Source of the DNA: Hydrogenovibrio sp. JE_KL2
GTDB taxonomy: Bacteria > Pseudomonadota > Gammaproteobacteria > Thiomicrospirales > Thiomicrospiraceae
Reading direction: 5' to 3'
Assembly: GCF_009296185.1 (NCBI RefSeq)
Contig: NZ_WBJR01000004.1
Span: 203,558-267,557, forward strand
Length of the DNA stretch: 64,000 nucleotides
Each line of letters opens with the position of its first letter. Positions within the stretch are counted from its first letter, which is position 1. The position numbers were made by a program, and so were the translations under genes. Below the pieces are notes generated by a model, which saw only the letters and a list, made by a program, of their open reading frames with translations, was not told the origin of the DNA and ran no database searches. Positions 34,990-44,193 of the stretch are shown piece by piece.

Positions 34990-36843
34990 TCAATTTGGTT
35001 TCACGCCAAACTTGAATGGTCCGATATAACCGGCTTCAGTTTTGGTATCAACCCCTGCCGGGCGAACATAGTCTTTTTCCACTTCACCGAATGGGTGTTG
35101 TGTAGTCAGAGTCAAATAACCGAATCCGTTAATGTCTTTGTACCAGTAAGGCGAGGTGGTTTCCGCGCCGAAAGGCACGGTGAAGATACGTTGCATTTCA
35201 TCCGACTTGGTGTGATAAGCCCAAACCATGTCATTTGGATGTTTGCTGGTGTCTTCACCCACAACCAACAAATGCGCGCCCGGTAGATAAGTCAGGTTAT
35301 CCGGGTTGGCAACACCGTTGATGTCACACTTGTTACCTTCGTACTCAGTGCCTTTATAGCTCTTAGGCGTGCCTTCCAACAAACCAACCATGTTTTTCAC
35401 CACATAGTCAGAACCGATTTTTTCGTCTTTAGCGACATCTAACTGATAAACACCACCGCAGAAGTTATAGTCCAAACGAATGTCGTTCGGCCCACCAATA
35501 TCGTATTTGTCTTTCGACTTACCTTTTTTGGCGTAGTTTTCCATGCCTTCACGTACTTTCGACATAGCGATATACAATTTGTTGTCGTCCGGGTTAAAGG
35601 TAATGCCCTCTTCCTTATTGAACTCGACTGTCGCACCTTTATAGGCCGCGAAACGACGCGTTTCCAAACGGCTGGCAATGGCTTCGTCAGCAGCATCGAC
35701 TTTACCGTCTTTGTTGACGTCCATCAGTTTCAAACACTCATGTCCGGCGGATGCGTTGATCGACTGGAATCCGGTCGGGCAAGAGTCACCTTTCGGTTTG
35801 GCTGTCTCGAAAATATCGTCAAAACGTGGCTTAGCGGCAACAACCGCTTTAATGCTTTTATCATCGGCATGACCTAATGAAATCCATTCGATTTGTGCCG
35901 CTCCTAGCCCTTTCGACCAAGTTTGATGCCACTTGGCGGCATAAAGTGTTCCCGCGCTTAAATCCTGCGGCTTGTCAGCGATGAACATGTAGAAACCAAC
36001 GTTCGCACCGTCATCAGACAAATAGACCGTGCGGTTGTCTGGCATGACATACGCCAACTCATGCGCGAAACGCCCCATGCTGTAGTGTTTGGTGTACTGA
36101 GGTTGCCCCTTGTCATTAATAGAGACTTCAGGCGTCCAACCGTAGAAATAAGGATTGTTTTTCAGAATGTCGCCGTGCCAGTAGAACTCACCGACTGACT
36201 GATAATAACGGTTGCTTTGATAAGGCTTAGGCGCTTTTGGATTGGCATCCGGTTCATATTCTTCCGACCCCAAATGTGACTGCCAAGGCGTGGTGACCCC
36301 CGCACAATGTACCCAACCACCGAAATATTCTTTTTGACTAATGAATTGCAGGGTATCCGGTTTCAAATGCAAGTCACCATCCGGTGTCTGTACCAGTTGA
36401 TTGACATACATCGCCCCGGGTCCACACTCGAATTGTGACACCATATACAACTTGTCGTTCTTTTGTAGAATAGACACGTGATCCAACCCAGAACCTTCGC
36501 CGGTATCCGTACCGTTACACAAATAAGCTGAACCATCGGCTTCGCGAATAACTTTGTCCTGATAATCCTTCACCACACCGAAAGTTTCACCATTATCTTT
36601 CTGTCCCGTTTGCATCAAACGGTAGTAATCGATGTTTTGCACCTGACCATTAACCGTCACTTGTTTGACTGAACGGATTTCGTCTTTTTCCTGCTGTGTC
36701 ACCGCAGGCGCAATCGGCTGAAAATCGACGGATAACTTAGCTGGTTTTTGTGAACTTGGTTTGGTTGGCTGTTGGCTACAAGCGGCCAAACCACTCACAA
36801 CCATGACGGATAAAATTGAACGATAAAGCAATGAAGTTTTCAT
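34990..36843 (-). CDS. PhoX-family (DUF839) lipoprotein
   Basis: 617 residues starting with a lipoprotein signal (VVSGLAAC, lipidated C22). The beta-propeller PhoX family is suggested by YLCNGTDTGEGSGLDHVSIL, MGRFAHELAYVMPDNRTVYLSDDG, and PDNLTYLPGAHLLVVGEDTS. PhoX enzymes are calcium/iron phosphatases of the periplasm; an EF-hand-like insert DVNKDGKVDAADEA (about 375-388) fits calcium use. Unlike Tat-exported PhoX, this one has a Sec lipobox, and the next gene is a diheme cytochrome, so it may have another substrate or be an oxidoreductase. Phosphatase activity is not certain. Confidence 0.75.
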   Translation of the reverse strand: MKTSLLYRSILSVMVVSGLAACSQQPTKPSSQKPAKLSVDFQPIAPAVTQQEKDEIRSVKQVTVNGQVQNIDYYRLMQTGQKDNGETFGVVKDYQDKVIREADGSAYLCNGTDTGEGSGLDHVSILQKNDKLYMVSQFECGPGAMYVNQLVQTPDGDLHLKPDTLQFISQKEYFGGWVHCAGVTTPWQSHLGSEEYEPDANPKAPKPYQSNRYYQSVGEFYWHGDILKNNPYFYGWTPEVSINDKGQPQYTKHYSMGRFAHELAYVMPDNRTVYLSDDGANVGFYMFIADKPQDLSAGTLYAAKWHQTWSKGLGAAQIEWISLGHADDKSIKAVVAAKPRFDDIFETAKPKGDSCPTGFQSINASAGHECLKLMDVNKDGKVDAADEAIASRLETRRFAAYKGATVEFNKEEGITFNPDDNKLYIAMSKVREGMENYAKKGKSKDKYDIGGPNDIRLDYNFCGGVYQLDVAKDEKIGSDYVVKNMVGLLEGTPKSYKGTEYEGNKCDINGVANPDNLTYLPGAHLLVVGEDTSKHPNDMVWAYHTKSDEMQRIFTVPFGAETTSPYWYKDINGFGYLTLTTQHPFGEVEKDYVRPAGVDTKTEAGYIGPFKFGVKPN

Positions 36844-36934
36844 AACACATCCCAGTGAAACAAGTAAGTTTCGCTAGTTTAAAAACACTGTATGAAAACA
36901 AAGTGACAGGAAAATAAAGTTTCTGCGACAGTGC

Positions 36935-36986
36935 AAAAATCTACCAGGTTGGGGTAAACACACTCACCCCCAACCTGGCAGATTTT
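36935..36986 (-). terminator. inverted pair of the dispersed repeat, terminator of the SDR gene
   Basis: AAAAATCTACCAGGTTGGGGT (36935-36955) and ACCCCCAACCTGGCAGATTTT (36966-36986) face each other across 10 bases; two bases beyond the stop of the minus-strand SDR gene. On the minus strand the stem ends in T-rich sequence. Confidence 0.8.
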
Positions 36987-36988
36987 GA

Positions 36989-37765
36989 TTATTGATCTCG
37001 GTGCAACACCGTAGGGCTTCGCTGAGCTGTTGGCATCACTAAAGTATGCTGAATATTGACATGCGCCGGTGCATTCAAAATATAGACAATCAAGTCAGCA
37101 ATATCCTCGGCGCCAAGCGGGGTAAAGCCGTCATAAACCGCATCCGCTTGGGTTTCATTGCCGTCAAAACGTACTTTGGAAAACTCGGTATTTGCCGCAC
37201 CCGGTGCGACATTGGAGACGCGGATATTGGTACCGACCAAATCCAAGTTCATCGCCTCACTCAAAGTATGTACTGCAGACTTGGAAGCGCAATAGACATT
37301 GCCGCCCGGATAGGTAATGCCGCCCGCCATACTACCGATATTGATGATATGTCCCGAGTTTTGCGCACGCATTTTTGGAATGACCGCACGGCTGACGTAA
37401 AGCAACCCTTTGATATTGGTGTCGATCATCTGTTCCCACTGCTCGATTCTGCCTTCGTCGATATTGCCCAAGCCCAACGCCAAGCCTGCGTTATTGATGA
37501 GGATATCGACCTTGTGTTTGGCATAGACATCAGCAAACACCTCGTTGACCTTATCCAGCTCTCGAACGTCCAGCACATAGGTTTTCACCGTGACCGGATA
37601 CTTCGACAACTCATCTTTCAATGCCGCCAAACGCTCTGCTCGGCGCGCCATTAAAATCAAATTCACGCCCTGCTCCGCTAAAGCGAAAGCACATGCCTGA
37701 CCGATACCGGAGGTCGCGCCGGTAACGACTGCGGTTTGGTTTTGGATACGATTTTTATTAGCCAT
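36989..37765 (-). CDS. short-chain dehydrogenase/reductase, YdfG-like
   Basis: Classical SDR: TGATSGIGQACAFALA (cofactor glycine motif, about 15-30), NNAGLALG, catalytic Ser in NIGSMAG, Y-x3-K in VYCASKSAVHTL. R near the end of beta-2 (LMARRAERL) suggests NADP(H). Best match by eye is the YdfG group (3-hydroxy acid / malonic semialdehyde reductases). I start at the ATG at 37765 (258 residues, family length); the frame stays open upstream but that part overlaps the divergent kinase gene and is not homologous. Confidence 0.88.
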   Translation of the reverse strand: MANKNRIQNQTAVVTGATSGIGQACAFALAEQGVNLILMARRAERLAALKDELSKYPVTVKTYVLDVRELDKVNEVFADVYAKHKVDILINNAGLALGLGNIDEGRIEQWEQMIDTNIKGLLYVSRAVIPKMRAQNSGHIINIGSMAGGITYPGGNVYCASKSAVHTLSEAMNLDLVGTNIRVSNVAPGAANTEFSKVRFDGNETQADAVYDGFTPLGAEDIADLIVYILNAPAHVNIQHTLVMPTAQRSPTVLHRDQ

Positions 37766-37916
37766 ATTTTTCTTTTGTCTCGTGGTTGTTCGTACAAAAA
37801 ATTCAAAACGATAGCGTAAGTTTAAACCAAATCGTTTTGCAGAATCTTGTTCATACTGTTGAATTAATTTGAGTAATATAGAAAAAATAACATTTTTGGA
37901 AACCTGACTTAGATAC

Positions 37917-40313
37917 ATGCGCCCATTGAATTTTTCTTTCACACTGCGATGCTTTGTCCTTGCGGTCATGACACTTGCTTCCAGCATGGCTGCCGCACAA
38001 ACGGTTTCGATTGGTGTGCTCAACCAACACCATGATCCAGAGGAAGATGCTTTCTGGTCAAAGACAGCGCAATATCTATCGCATAACATTCCCGGCTATA
38101 ACTTCACCATCAAGTTGATGGGGCTTGAGTGTTTGAACCAAGCCATCGAAAAACAGCAACTGGCATTTGTCATCACCAATCCGGCGAATATCGTCGCTTT
38201 GCAAAAATCGGAAGACGCCCGCCCTATCGCCACCTTGCAGACGCGTTATCAAACTCAGGTGTCGAGCTACTTGGGCGCGGTACTGATTGCCCGTGCCGAT
38301 AGAAACAAACTCAAACGCTTGTCTGACCTCAAGAACCAAAGTGTGATGGCGGTGTCTCCCTCGGAATTTGATGGTTATCAGATTATCGAACGTGAATTGT
38401 TGCTCGCCGGTTTATCGCCGGAAAAAGACTTTTTTGAAATGCTCTTCACCAATGGCTCGCAAAAGAACATCGTCAAAGCGATTGTGAATGATGAAGCGGA
38501 TATCGGTATTGTCCGTTCCGGCATATTGGAAAACATGATTGCCGACAAAGAGATTCAGCCGGGACAAATCAAAATCATCCATCCGCAAGACACACCGAAC
38601 TATCTCCCAATGCATAGTAGCAGCATGCTCTACCCCAACTGGTCTATGGTGAAGCTGAATCACACCGACATCGCTTTGGCTCGCCAGGTTGCCATTACCC
38701 TGAAAAGCATGCCAAAACACGAGTCAACACTCGACTATGATCCTTTTTACGGTTGGACACAGGCTGCCGACCTGACAACGGTCAACGGTTTGTTGCAGGC
38801 ATTGAAGCTACCGCCCTATGCGCCATCCAAAGAAGTGAGTCTGAAGCAGATTCTAAAAGAACATGAGTCCGTCACCCTATTGGTACTGACGTTCATGTTG
38901 GTACTGACATTTTTCACCGTAAGGTTGAGTCGCGTTAACCGCAAACTGGCGGCATCGCAATCAGAGTTGGCAAAACATCGTGACAACCTGGAACAGGAAG
39001 TGATCGAGCGCACCAAAGAGCTGTCTTCGGTCAATAAGGCTTTGGAGCAGGATATTATCGCCCGCGAAACCATTGAAGAAACCCTGCGCCGAAGCCGCTC
39101 GGCACTGCAAGGTTTCTACGAAATCACCGTCAATCCTGAATTGACGCAACACGAAAAACTCGCCGCCCTCATCAAGCTTGCTCGCGATCATTTTGCGATG
39201 GATGCGGCGTTTTTATACAAGATTCCGCCACAGGATGCGGAGTCGACTCGTCAACAACTGGATCTTTGCGTGGCAGACGGCAATACTGAAATGGAAGATG
39301 ACATTCTCGCCAACCTGCCACAACACTTCGACAAAAATGAAAGCGGCGAAATCAAATGCGTGAAAAATGAACAGGACAACAAATGCTACATCAGCCTTTA
39401 CGTGATGGTGGAAAACACGCCTCACTGCCTGTTGGCATTTGTCGGCAACAGCAAGCTGAATCCGAACATCGCTCAAGTTGACCAAGAGTTGCTCAGACTT
39501 TTGTCGCAATGGATTGGGTCAAGCATCGAAAGACAAACCATTGAGGACGAACGGGAAAAATATCGCTCACAACTGGGTAAAGTCACCCGCTTGTTCACGG
39601 TGGGGGAAATCGCTTCCGGTCTTGCGCATGAAATCAATCAGCCGCTGACGGCATCTATCAACTACATCAGCGGATCACTCAGACGTTTGGACGACAATTC
39701 CGACACGACCGTGAAGACCGGGTTAGAACGCTCATTGGGCAGTTTGAATCAGGCCTCTCAAATCATCCGCCGGATGAGAGACTTCGTTCAAATGGGGATT
39801 CATCGTGAAGAAACTTTCGACTTGGTGCGTTTGATTAAGCGCGTATTGGACTTGCTTGAAATCGAATCAGGACAACAATCCATTTCCCTACAATCGGTCG
39901 GCACCGACAAGCCGGTGTTGGTCAAAGGCGATCAGGTGCAGATTGAGCAGGTGATTCTCAACCTGGTTCGCAACGCCATTGAAGCAACGCAACTTCAAAA
40001 CGCGAAACCCAACACGAAACGTGTTGTCACCGTCTCACTAACGACTATCGGCGACCAAGTGGAAGTGTCCGTTGCAGACAATGGTCCGGGAATTGAAGAC
40101 AGTGAAATAGAACACATCTTCGACGCCTTCCATTCCACCAAGCCGGATGGCATGGGGTTGGGGCTCGCCATTTGCCGAAGCATCATCGAAACCCATAACA
40201 GCCGCTTGGATGCGCGTAACACCGAACAGGGTGCAGAATTTATTTTCAGACTCCCCCACGTAACCACACAGTATGAAACCAAATCATACGAAACCAGCAA
40301 AAGGAAAACGTGA
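37917..40313 (+). CDS. sensor histidine kinase with PhnD-like periplasmic domain, TtrS-like
   Basis: 798 residues. Signal peptide (about 8-27), a phosphonate-binding-protein-like (PhnD/TtrS) sensor domain (about 28-310; SIGVLNQHHDPEED, YLGAVLIARAD, EADIGIVRSG), membrane helix (about 322-342), coiled coil, a GAF-like region (about 395-550), then a kinase core with GLAHEINQPL (H571), N-box LNLVRNAIEATQ and DNGPGI / GMGLGLAI. This matches the layout of TtrS, the tetrathionate sensor. Response regulator gene follows with TGATG overlap, then soxB. The ligand is probably a sulfur oxyanion such as tetrathionate or thiosulfate; inferred from context. Confidence 0.87.
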   Translation: MRPLNFSFTLRCFVLAVMTLASSMAAAQTVSIGVLNQHHDPEEDAFWSKTAQYLSHNIPGYNFTIKLMGLECLNQAIEKQQLAFVITNPANIVALQKSEDARPIATLQTRYQTQVSSYLGAVLIARADRNKLKRLSDLKNQSVMAVSPSEFDGYQIIERELLLAGLSPEKDFFEMLFTNGSQKNIVKAIVNDEADIGIVRSGILENMIADKEIQPGQIKIIHPQDTPNYLPMHSSSMLYPNWSMVKLNHTDIALARQVAITLKSMPKHESTLDYDPFYGWTQAADLTTVNGLLQALKLPPYAPSKEVSLKQILKEHESVTLLVLTFMLVLTFFTVRLSRVNRKLAASQSELAKHRDNLEQEVIERTKELSSVNKALEQDIIARETIEETLRRSRSALQGFYEITVNPELTQHEKLAALIKLARDHFAMDAAFLYKIPPQDAESTRQQLDLCVADGNTEMEDDILANLPQHFDKNESGEIKCVKNEQDNKCYISLYVMVENTPHCLLAFVGNSKLNPNIAQVDQELLRLLSQWIGSSIERQTIEDEREKYRSQLGKVTRLFTVGEIASGLAHEINQPLTASINYISGSLRRLDDNSDTTVKTGLERSLGSLNQASQIIRRMRDFVQMGIHREETFDLVRLIKRVLDLLEIESGQQSISLQSVGTDKPVLVKGDQVQIEQVILNLVRNAIEATQLQNAKPNTKRVVTVSLTTIGDQVEVSVADNGPGIEDSEIEHIFDAFHSTKPDGMGLGLAICRSIIETHNSRLDARNTEQGAEFIFRLPHVTTQYETKSYETSKRKT

Positions 40314-40948
40314 TGAACCCAACATCAAACCATGCCCCCTGCGTCTATATTGTGGACGATGACCAACAGGTACGGGAGTCTTTGGAGTGGCTATTGGAGT
40401 CAGTCAATCTACCGACCAAGCTTTACCAAAATGGTCAGGAATTTTTGGATGCGTTCACCACCGGCTTGCCGGGCTGTGTCATTCTGGATGTGCGTATGCC
40501 GAAAATGAACGGCATGGAATTGCACCTCGCCATCAAACAGATCGACCCAAACTTTCCAGTCATCATCGTCACCGGACATGCAGATGTTCCCATGGCGATT
40601 CGTGCCATGAAAGAAGGTGCCTTTGACTTTATCGAAAAGCCCTATAACGACCAACATATGCTGGAACGTATTCAGGCGGCGATTCACGAATACAACAGCT
40701 TGCAACAGGATCATCAACGCTCACAGGAGCTGAAAAAACGCTTTGATTCACTCTCCAAACGCGAACAGCAAGTATTGCAAGGCATTCTCCAAGGCAAACC
40801 GAACAAACTGATTGCCGATGAGCTTTTCATCAGCATCAAAACCGTTGAAGTTCATCGTTCGAATCTGATGTCCAAACTCGAAGTCAAAACTGTTACCGAC
40901 TTGGTTCGCTTGGCGATTGAAGCCAAAAAGGACGACGCAACCCCTTGA
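40313..40948 (+). CDS. FixJ/TtrR-type response regulator
   Basis: 211 residues from the ATG at 40313 (AAGGAAA upstream; a GTG one codon earlier is possible). Receiver domain with VDDDQQV acidic pocket, phosphoacceptor D59 (VILDVRMP), T in IIVTGHAD and K in FIEKPYND; C-terminal LuxR-type helix-turn-helix (about 145-205; LSKREQQVLQGILQGKPNKLIADEL in parts, then IKTVEVHRSNLMSKL). Its start overlaps the kinase stop by one base, so it is the cognate partner. soxB begins 149 bases later on the same strand. Confidence 0.92.
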   Translation: MNPTSNHAPCVYIVDDDQQVRESLEWLLESVNLPTKLYQNGQEFLDAFTTGLPGCVILDVRMPKMNGMELHLAIKQIDPNFPVIIVTGHADVPMAIRAMKEGAFDFIEKPYNDQHMLERIQAAIHEYNSLQQDHQRSQELKKRFDSLSKREQQVLQGILQGKPNKLIADELFISIKTVEVHRSNLMSKLEVKTVTDLVRLAIEAKKDDATP

Positions 40949-40961
40949 TTTATCAAGATAC

Positions 40962-40996
40962 TTAGGGTTAACCCTAATTTATTTCGGGATACTCCC
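40962..40996. promoter_or_regulatory. candidate operator upstream of soxB
   Basis: TTAGGGTTAACCCTAA (40962-40977) is a perfect 16-base palindrome; a second smaller one, GGGATACTCCC (40986-40996), follows after 8 bases. Both lie between the response-regulator gene and soxB, about 100-135 bases before the soxB start, where an activator would bind. Assignment to the adjacent regulator is inference. Confidence 0.5.
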
Positions 40997-41097
40997 AATT
41001 TTCTTTTTGCCCTCCTCTTTTTAAACTGCTCATCAAACCAAGAGCCGATGCACACTAAATTGACATCGAGCCAACCAAGAGAGGAGAGTGACAAAAG

Positions 41098-43011
41098 ATG
41101 AGCCTTAACCGACGTGAGTTTCTTCACATAATGTCCATGGCTGCGGCAGCAGGAATGCTACCGACATCCGCCATGGCAATGTCTAAAAATAGAGCCGATT
41201 CGTCTTCGGCTACGCTGAATGCTGAAATGTATCAAGTGCCGATGAAAGGCAATGTACGTATTCTGCATTTGACCGATACCCATGCGCAGTTGAACCCGAT
41301 CTATTTTAGAGAACCGAACGTTAACCTAGGCGTCGGCCCCGCTTACAACAAACTACCTCATATCGTGGGTCACAAGTTGTTGAAAGAGTTGAACATTGAA
41401 CCGAACACCCCTCTGGCACATGCCTTTACTTTCCTGAACTTTCAGGATGCCTCTGAGCAATACGGTAAGGTCGGCGGGTTTGCCCACATCAAAACCCTAT
41501 TGGATCAACTGCGCGATCAAGCAGGTGGTCACCAAAACACTTTGACAATGGATGGTGGAGACCTGTGGCATGGTTCGGCAACGGCACTTTGGACACGCGG
41601 ACAAGATATGGTGGATGCTTCCAACCTGCTGGGCGTAGATATCATGACCGGACACTGGGAGTTCACCTATCACGAAGAGGAAGTGCTGAGTAATATCAAA
41701 CGCTTCAAGGGTGAGTTTCTGGCGCAGAACATCCGCGTGAAAGAAGATTCCCTGTTTGGCGATGCTTATCGCAACATGACGGAAAAGCATGGTGGCATCG
41801 GTCTTTATGACGAAGATAACGCCCTGCCGTTCAAGCCTTACAGCATTAAAGAAATCAACGGTGAGCGCATCGCGATTATCGGTCAAGCATTCCCGAGAAC
41901 GGCCAATGCCAACCCGAGAGCAAACTTCCCTGATTGGTCTTTCGGTCTACGTGAAGAATCTCTACAGAAAAACATTGATCATATTCGCCAGAACGAGAAA
42001 GTCGCGGCGATTGTGATGATTTCCCACAACGGGATGGATGTCGATATCAAAATGGCCTCACGTGTCAGCGGTATCGATGCGATTTTCGGTGGGCATACCC
42101 ATGACGGTATTCCAAAAACCATCAATATCAAAACCCCTGAAGGCGGTGTGTGCTATGTCACCAATGCGGGTTCAAACGGTAAATTCGTAGGCTGTATGGA
42201 TTTGGACATCCAAAACGGCAAATTGAAAGGGGTCAACTACACCCTATTGCCAGTGTTCTCAAATCTACTTGCTGCCGACAAGGAAACCGATAGCTTTATC
42301 AAGCAGTTGCGACAAACGCAATACAGCCAATCCATTATCGAATCCCGTAATCCGAAATATGCTCACAACCCGGATCGTCTAGGGAAAACTTATGAGCAGA
42401 TTCTACAAGAAGAGCTTTCTGTGGCACATGATCCGTTATACCGTCGCGGAAACTTTATCGGCTCCTGGGATCAGGTTATCGTCAATGCCCTGCGCGAAGA
42501 GCACGACACGCAAATTGCGATGTCTGCCGGTGTCAGATGGGGCTCTTCTGTGTTGGGCGGACAGAGCATCACCATGGAGCGCGTGATGGACGTGACTTCC
42601 ATGACCTATGGCGAGAGCTATAAGTCGGAACTGACGGGTGCACAAATCAAAGATATTCTCGAAGGGGTTTGCGAAAACATCTTCCAGAAAGATCCATACC
42701 TACAATCCGGCGGCGACATGGTTCGTGTCGGCGGGTTGGATTATACCTGTGAGCCTAATGGAACTCTGGGATCGCGCATCAGCAATATGCAGCTGGATAA
42801 CGGCACACCGATTGAGGCCAGCAAAAAATATACAGTTTCAGGTTGGGGGCAAGTCGAAACCGTCGGTGAAGGTCGCCCGGTTTGGGATGTGGTTGCCGAC
42901 CATCTGAGACACCAAAAATCCGGCGTTACTTTGAACAAGGTGAACCATCCTGTGTTGAAGGGCGTCAAAACGAATCCGGGGATCGAAAGCTACCAGGGAG
43001 GATTGTTTTAA
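41098..43011 (+). CDS. soxB: thiosulfohydrolase SoxB
   Basis: Periplasmic dimanganese enzyme that hydrolyses the sulfonate from SoxYZ-bound cysteine S-thiosulfonate in Sox thiosulfate oxidation. Twin-arginine-type signal (NRREFLHIM, R5-R6, hydrophobic to about 27). Metallophosphoesterase domain: LTDTHAQLNP (D60, H62), TMDGGDLWHG, MTGHWEFTYHEEE (SoxB signature), SHNGMD, GGHTHDG; 5'-nucleotidase C-terminal domain (about 440-600). 637 residues, slightly long. It is separate from other sox genes in this window, as reported for relatives with dispersed sox genes. Preceded by GGAGAG and followed by a strong terminator. Confidence 0.96.
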   Translation: MSLNRREFLHIMSMAAAAGMLPTSAMAMSKNRADSSSATLNAEMYQVPMKGNVRILHLTDTHAQLNPIYFREPNVNLGVGPAYNKLPHIVGHKLLKELNIEPNTPLAHAFTFLNFQDASEQYGKVGGFAHIKTLLDQLRDQAGGHQNTLTMDGGDLWHGSATALWTRGQDMVDASNLLGVDIMTGHWEFTYHEEEVLSNIKRFKGEFLAQNIRVKEDSLFGDAYRNMTEKHGGIGLYDEDNALPFKPYSIKEINGERIAIIGQAFPRTANANPRANFPDWSFGLREESLQKNIDHIRQNEKVAAIVMISHNGMDVDIKMASRVSGIDAIFGGHTHDGIPKTINIKTPEGGVCYVTNAGSNGKFVGCMDLDIQNGKLKGVNYTLLPVFSNLLAADKETDSFIKQLRQTQYSQSIIESRNPKYAHNPDRLGKTYEQILQEELSVAHDPLYRRGNFIGSWDQVIVNALREEHDTQIAMSAGVRWGSSVLGGQSITMERVMDVTSMTYGESYKSELTGAQIKDILEGVCENIFQKDPYLQSGGDMVRVGGLDYTCEPNGTLGSRISNMQLDNGTPIEASKKYTVSGWGQVETVGEGRPVWDVVADHLRHQKSGVTLNKVNHPVLKGVKTNPGIESYQGGLF

Positions 43012-43072
43012 TCTTAGCCTAGATTCCCGACCTTATTTTCGTCTTCTGCAATGAGTTGTCTGTCGAAGGTTT

Positions 43073-43112
43073 GCCCTGCCTAAATTGCACATGTTAGGCG
43101 GGGCTTTTTTTA
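43073..43112 (+). terminator. soxB terminator
   Basis: GCCCTGCCTAA (43073-43083) pairs with TTAGGCGGGGC (43094-43104), then seven Ts. It runs into the stop codon of the convergent gene at 43110. Confidence 0.85.
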
Positions 43113-43727
43113 TTTGAGCCCCTCAATTCTTAGAGCCTTTTCCATTTCAATCCAAGCCTCATGCTGCGCCACCAATGCATCCATTACATTTTGCAAACGA
43201 TGATACTGACTGCTTTGCTCCAGTTCACTCAACAATGCCATCACCGCCTCTAAAGTCGACAGGCTTTGTGCATTCTTTTGCTTGCGAATACGATATTCCG
43301 ACGGCTGTTGCGGTTGAAGCATAATCCTTGGCAACGCCGCCAGTTCAGGATTGAGATAGAGCATTTTTTTCGTCTTCTTCCAAGTACCATCTAAAATCAG
43401 CACCCGGCAATTTTCCAGCGGAAATTGCGTTTGAACCTCTTCAGTAGAATAAGTCATCACGGACTCTTCCTCTGAAGCCGGATACAGTAAGAAGGTCTGT
43501 TTATGTTGAATGAGGTGGCTTAACTCATCTGAAGAAAACTGCTCCCCCACCAGAAAATGACTTTGGCTTAAACTGGCATGCGTCAGCCATGCCGTGCCCT
43601 TAACCTGCTTTTGCTCCAACGGGTGCTGCAGAAAAACCAACTCTACTTTGTTCTCCAGTTCAGGCAATGCCGAACACAAACAGAGGTTTTCCAAACGGTG
43701 GCATTTTGTACAATAGACTCTCGCCAT
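43110..43727 (-). CDS. tapT: DTW-domain tRNA-uridine aminocarboxypropyltransferase
   Basis: Transfers the 3-amino-3-carboxypropyl group of SAM to uridine-47 of tRNA (acp3U). A zinc-type cysteine cluster CTKCHRLENLCLC near the N-terminus, the DGTW version of the DTW motif in LILDGTWKKTKKML, and IMLQPQQPSEYRIRKQ are diagnostic. The ATG at 43727 gives 205 residues; a GTG six codons upstream is an alternative. Divergent from the GNAT gene with only 22 bases between starts, so the two promoters must overlap the coding ends. Confidence 0.85.
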   Translation of the reverse strand: MARVYCTKCHRLENLCLCSALPELENKVELVFLQHPLEQKQVKGTAWLTHASLSQSHFLVGEQFSSDELSHLIQHKQTFLLYPASEEESVMTYSTEEVQTQFPLENCRVLILDGTWKKTKKMLYLNPELAALPRIMLQPQQPSEYRIRKQKNAQSLSTLEAVMALLSELEQSSQYHRLQNVMDALVAQHEAWIEMEKALRIEGLK

Positions 43728-43749
43728 AAATGAAGACCTAAGCACTCCT

Positions 43750-44190
43750 GTGAATCAGATAACATCCGACAATATTGTGTGTCAGCAAGCCGAGCAGAAC
43801 GACTTTTTGCTGGGAAATCGTTTTCTCAAAACTCACGGCCAAGCTACCGCAGGCAGAGCAGACAAATTATTCACCGTGAAAATCAATCAAAATTTGGTGG
43901 GCGCCGCTTGGCTAAGACTCATTGAAAACGATTACTGGTTACGCAGCCTGTTTGTACTGCCAGAGTATCGCAACCAAAAGCTTGCATCTAAACTGCTCGA
44001 CTTTTTTCATACCAGCGTTCAACAACAATCGAATGCAAAAATCACCTGCCTAGCCAAAGCCGAACTAACCGAGTTTTACCTCAAGAACGGTTACACAGCC
44101 ATAGCATTTGAAAGCCTCTCGAATACGTGGCAAAAGCAATTCTCACCCTATTTACAGCAACACCCAACCTGGCAGATTTTCATTCGATAA
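43750..44190 (+). CDS. GNAT-family N-acetyltransferase
   Basis: 146 residues. The GNAT core is visible: VKINQNLVGAAWLRL, YWLRSLFVLPEYRNQKLASKLLDFF (in two parts, the acetyl-CoA loop being EYRNQKLASKL) and FYLKNGYTAI. Start is GTG at 43750, with no other start nearby. Substrate unknown. The last residues (HPTWQIFIR) are encoded by a dispersed repeat copy, so the repeat provides the C-terminus. Confidence 0.8.
   Translation: MNQITSDNIVCQQAEQNDFLLGNRFLKTHGQATAGRADKLFTVKINQNLVGAAWLRLIENDYWLRSLFVLPEYRNQKLASKLLDFFHTSVQQQSNAKITCLAKAELTEFYLKNGYTAIAFESLSNTWQKQFSPYLQQHPTWQIFIR
44161..44180 (+). repeat. dispersed 19-bp motif, copy inside the end of the GNAT gene
   Basis: CACCCAACCTGGCAGATTTT overlaps the last ten codons of the acetyltransferase gene. 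Confidence 0.85.
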
Positions 44191-44193
44191 CGC

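Noticed and set aside
37766..38089. N-terminal extension of the SDR to 366 residues
   Set aside because: The extra part overlaps the kinase gene on the other strand and does not resemble an SDR; the start at 37765 gives family length.
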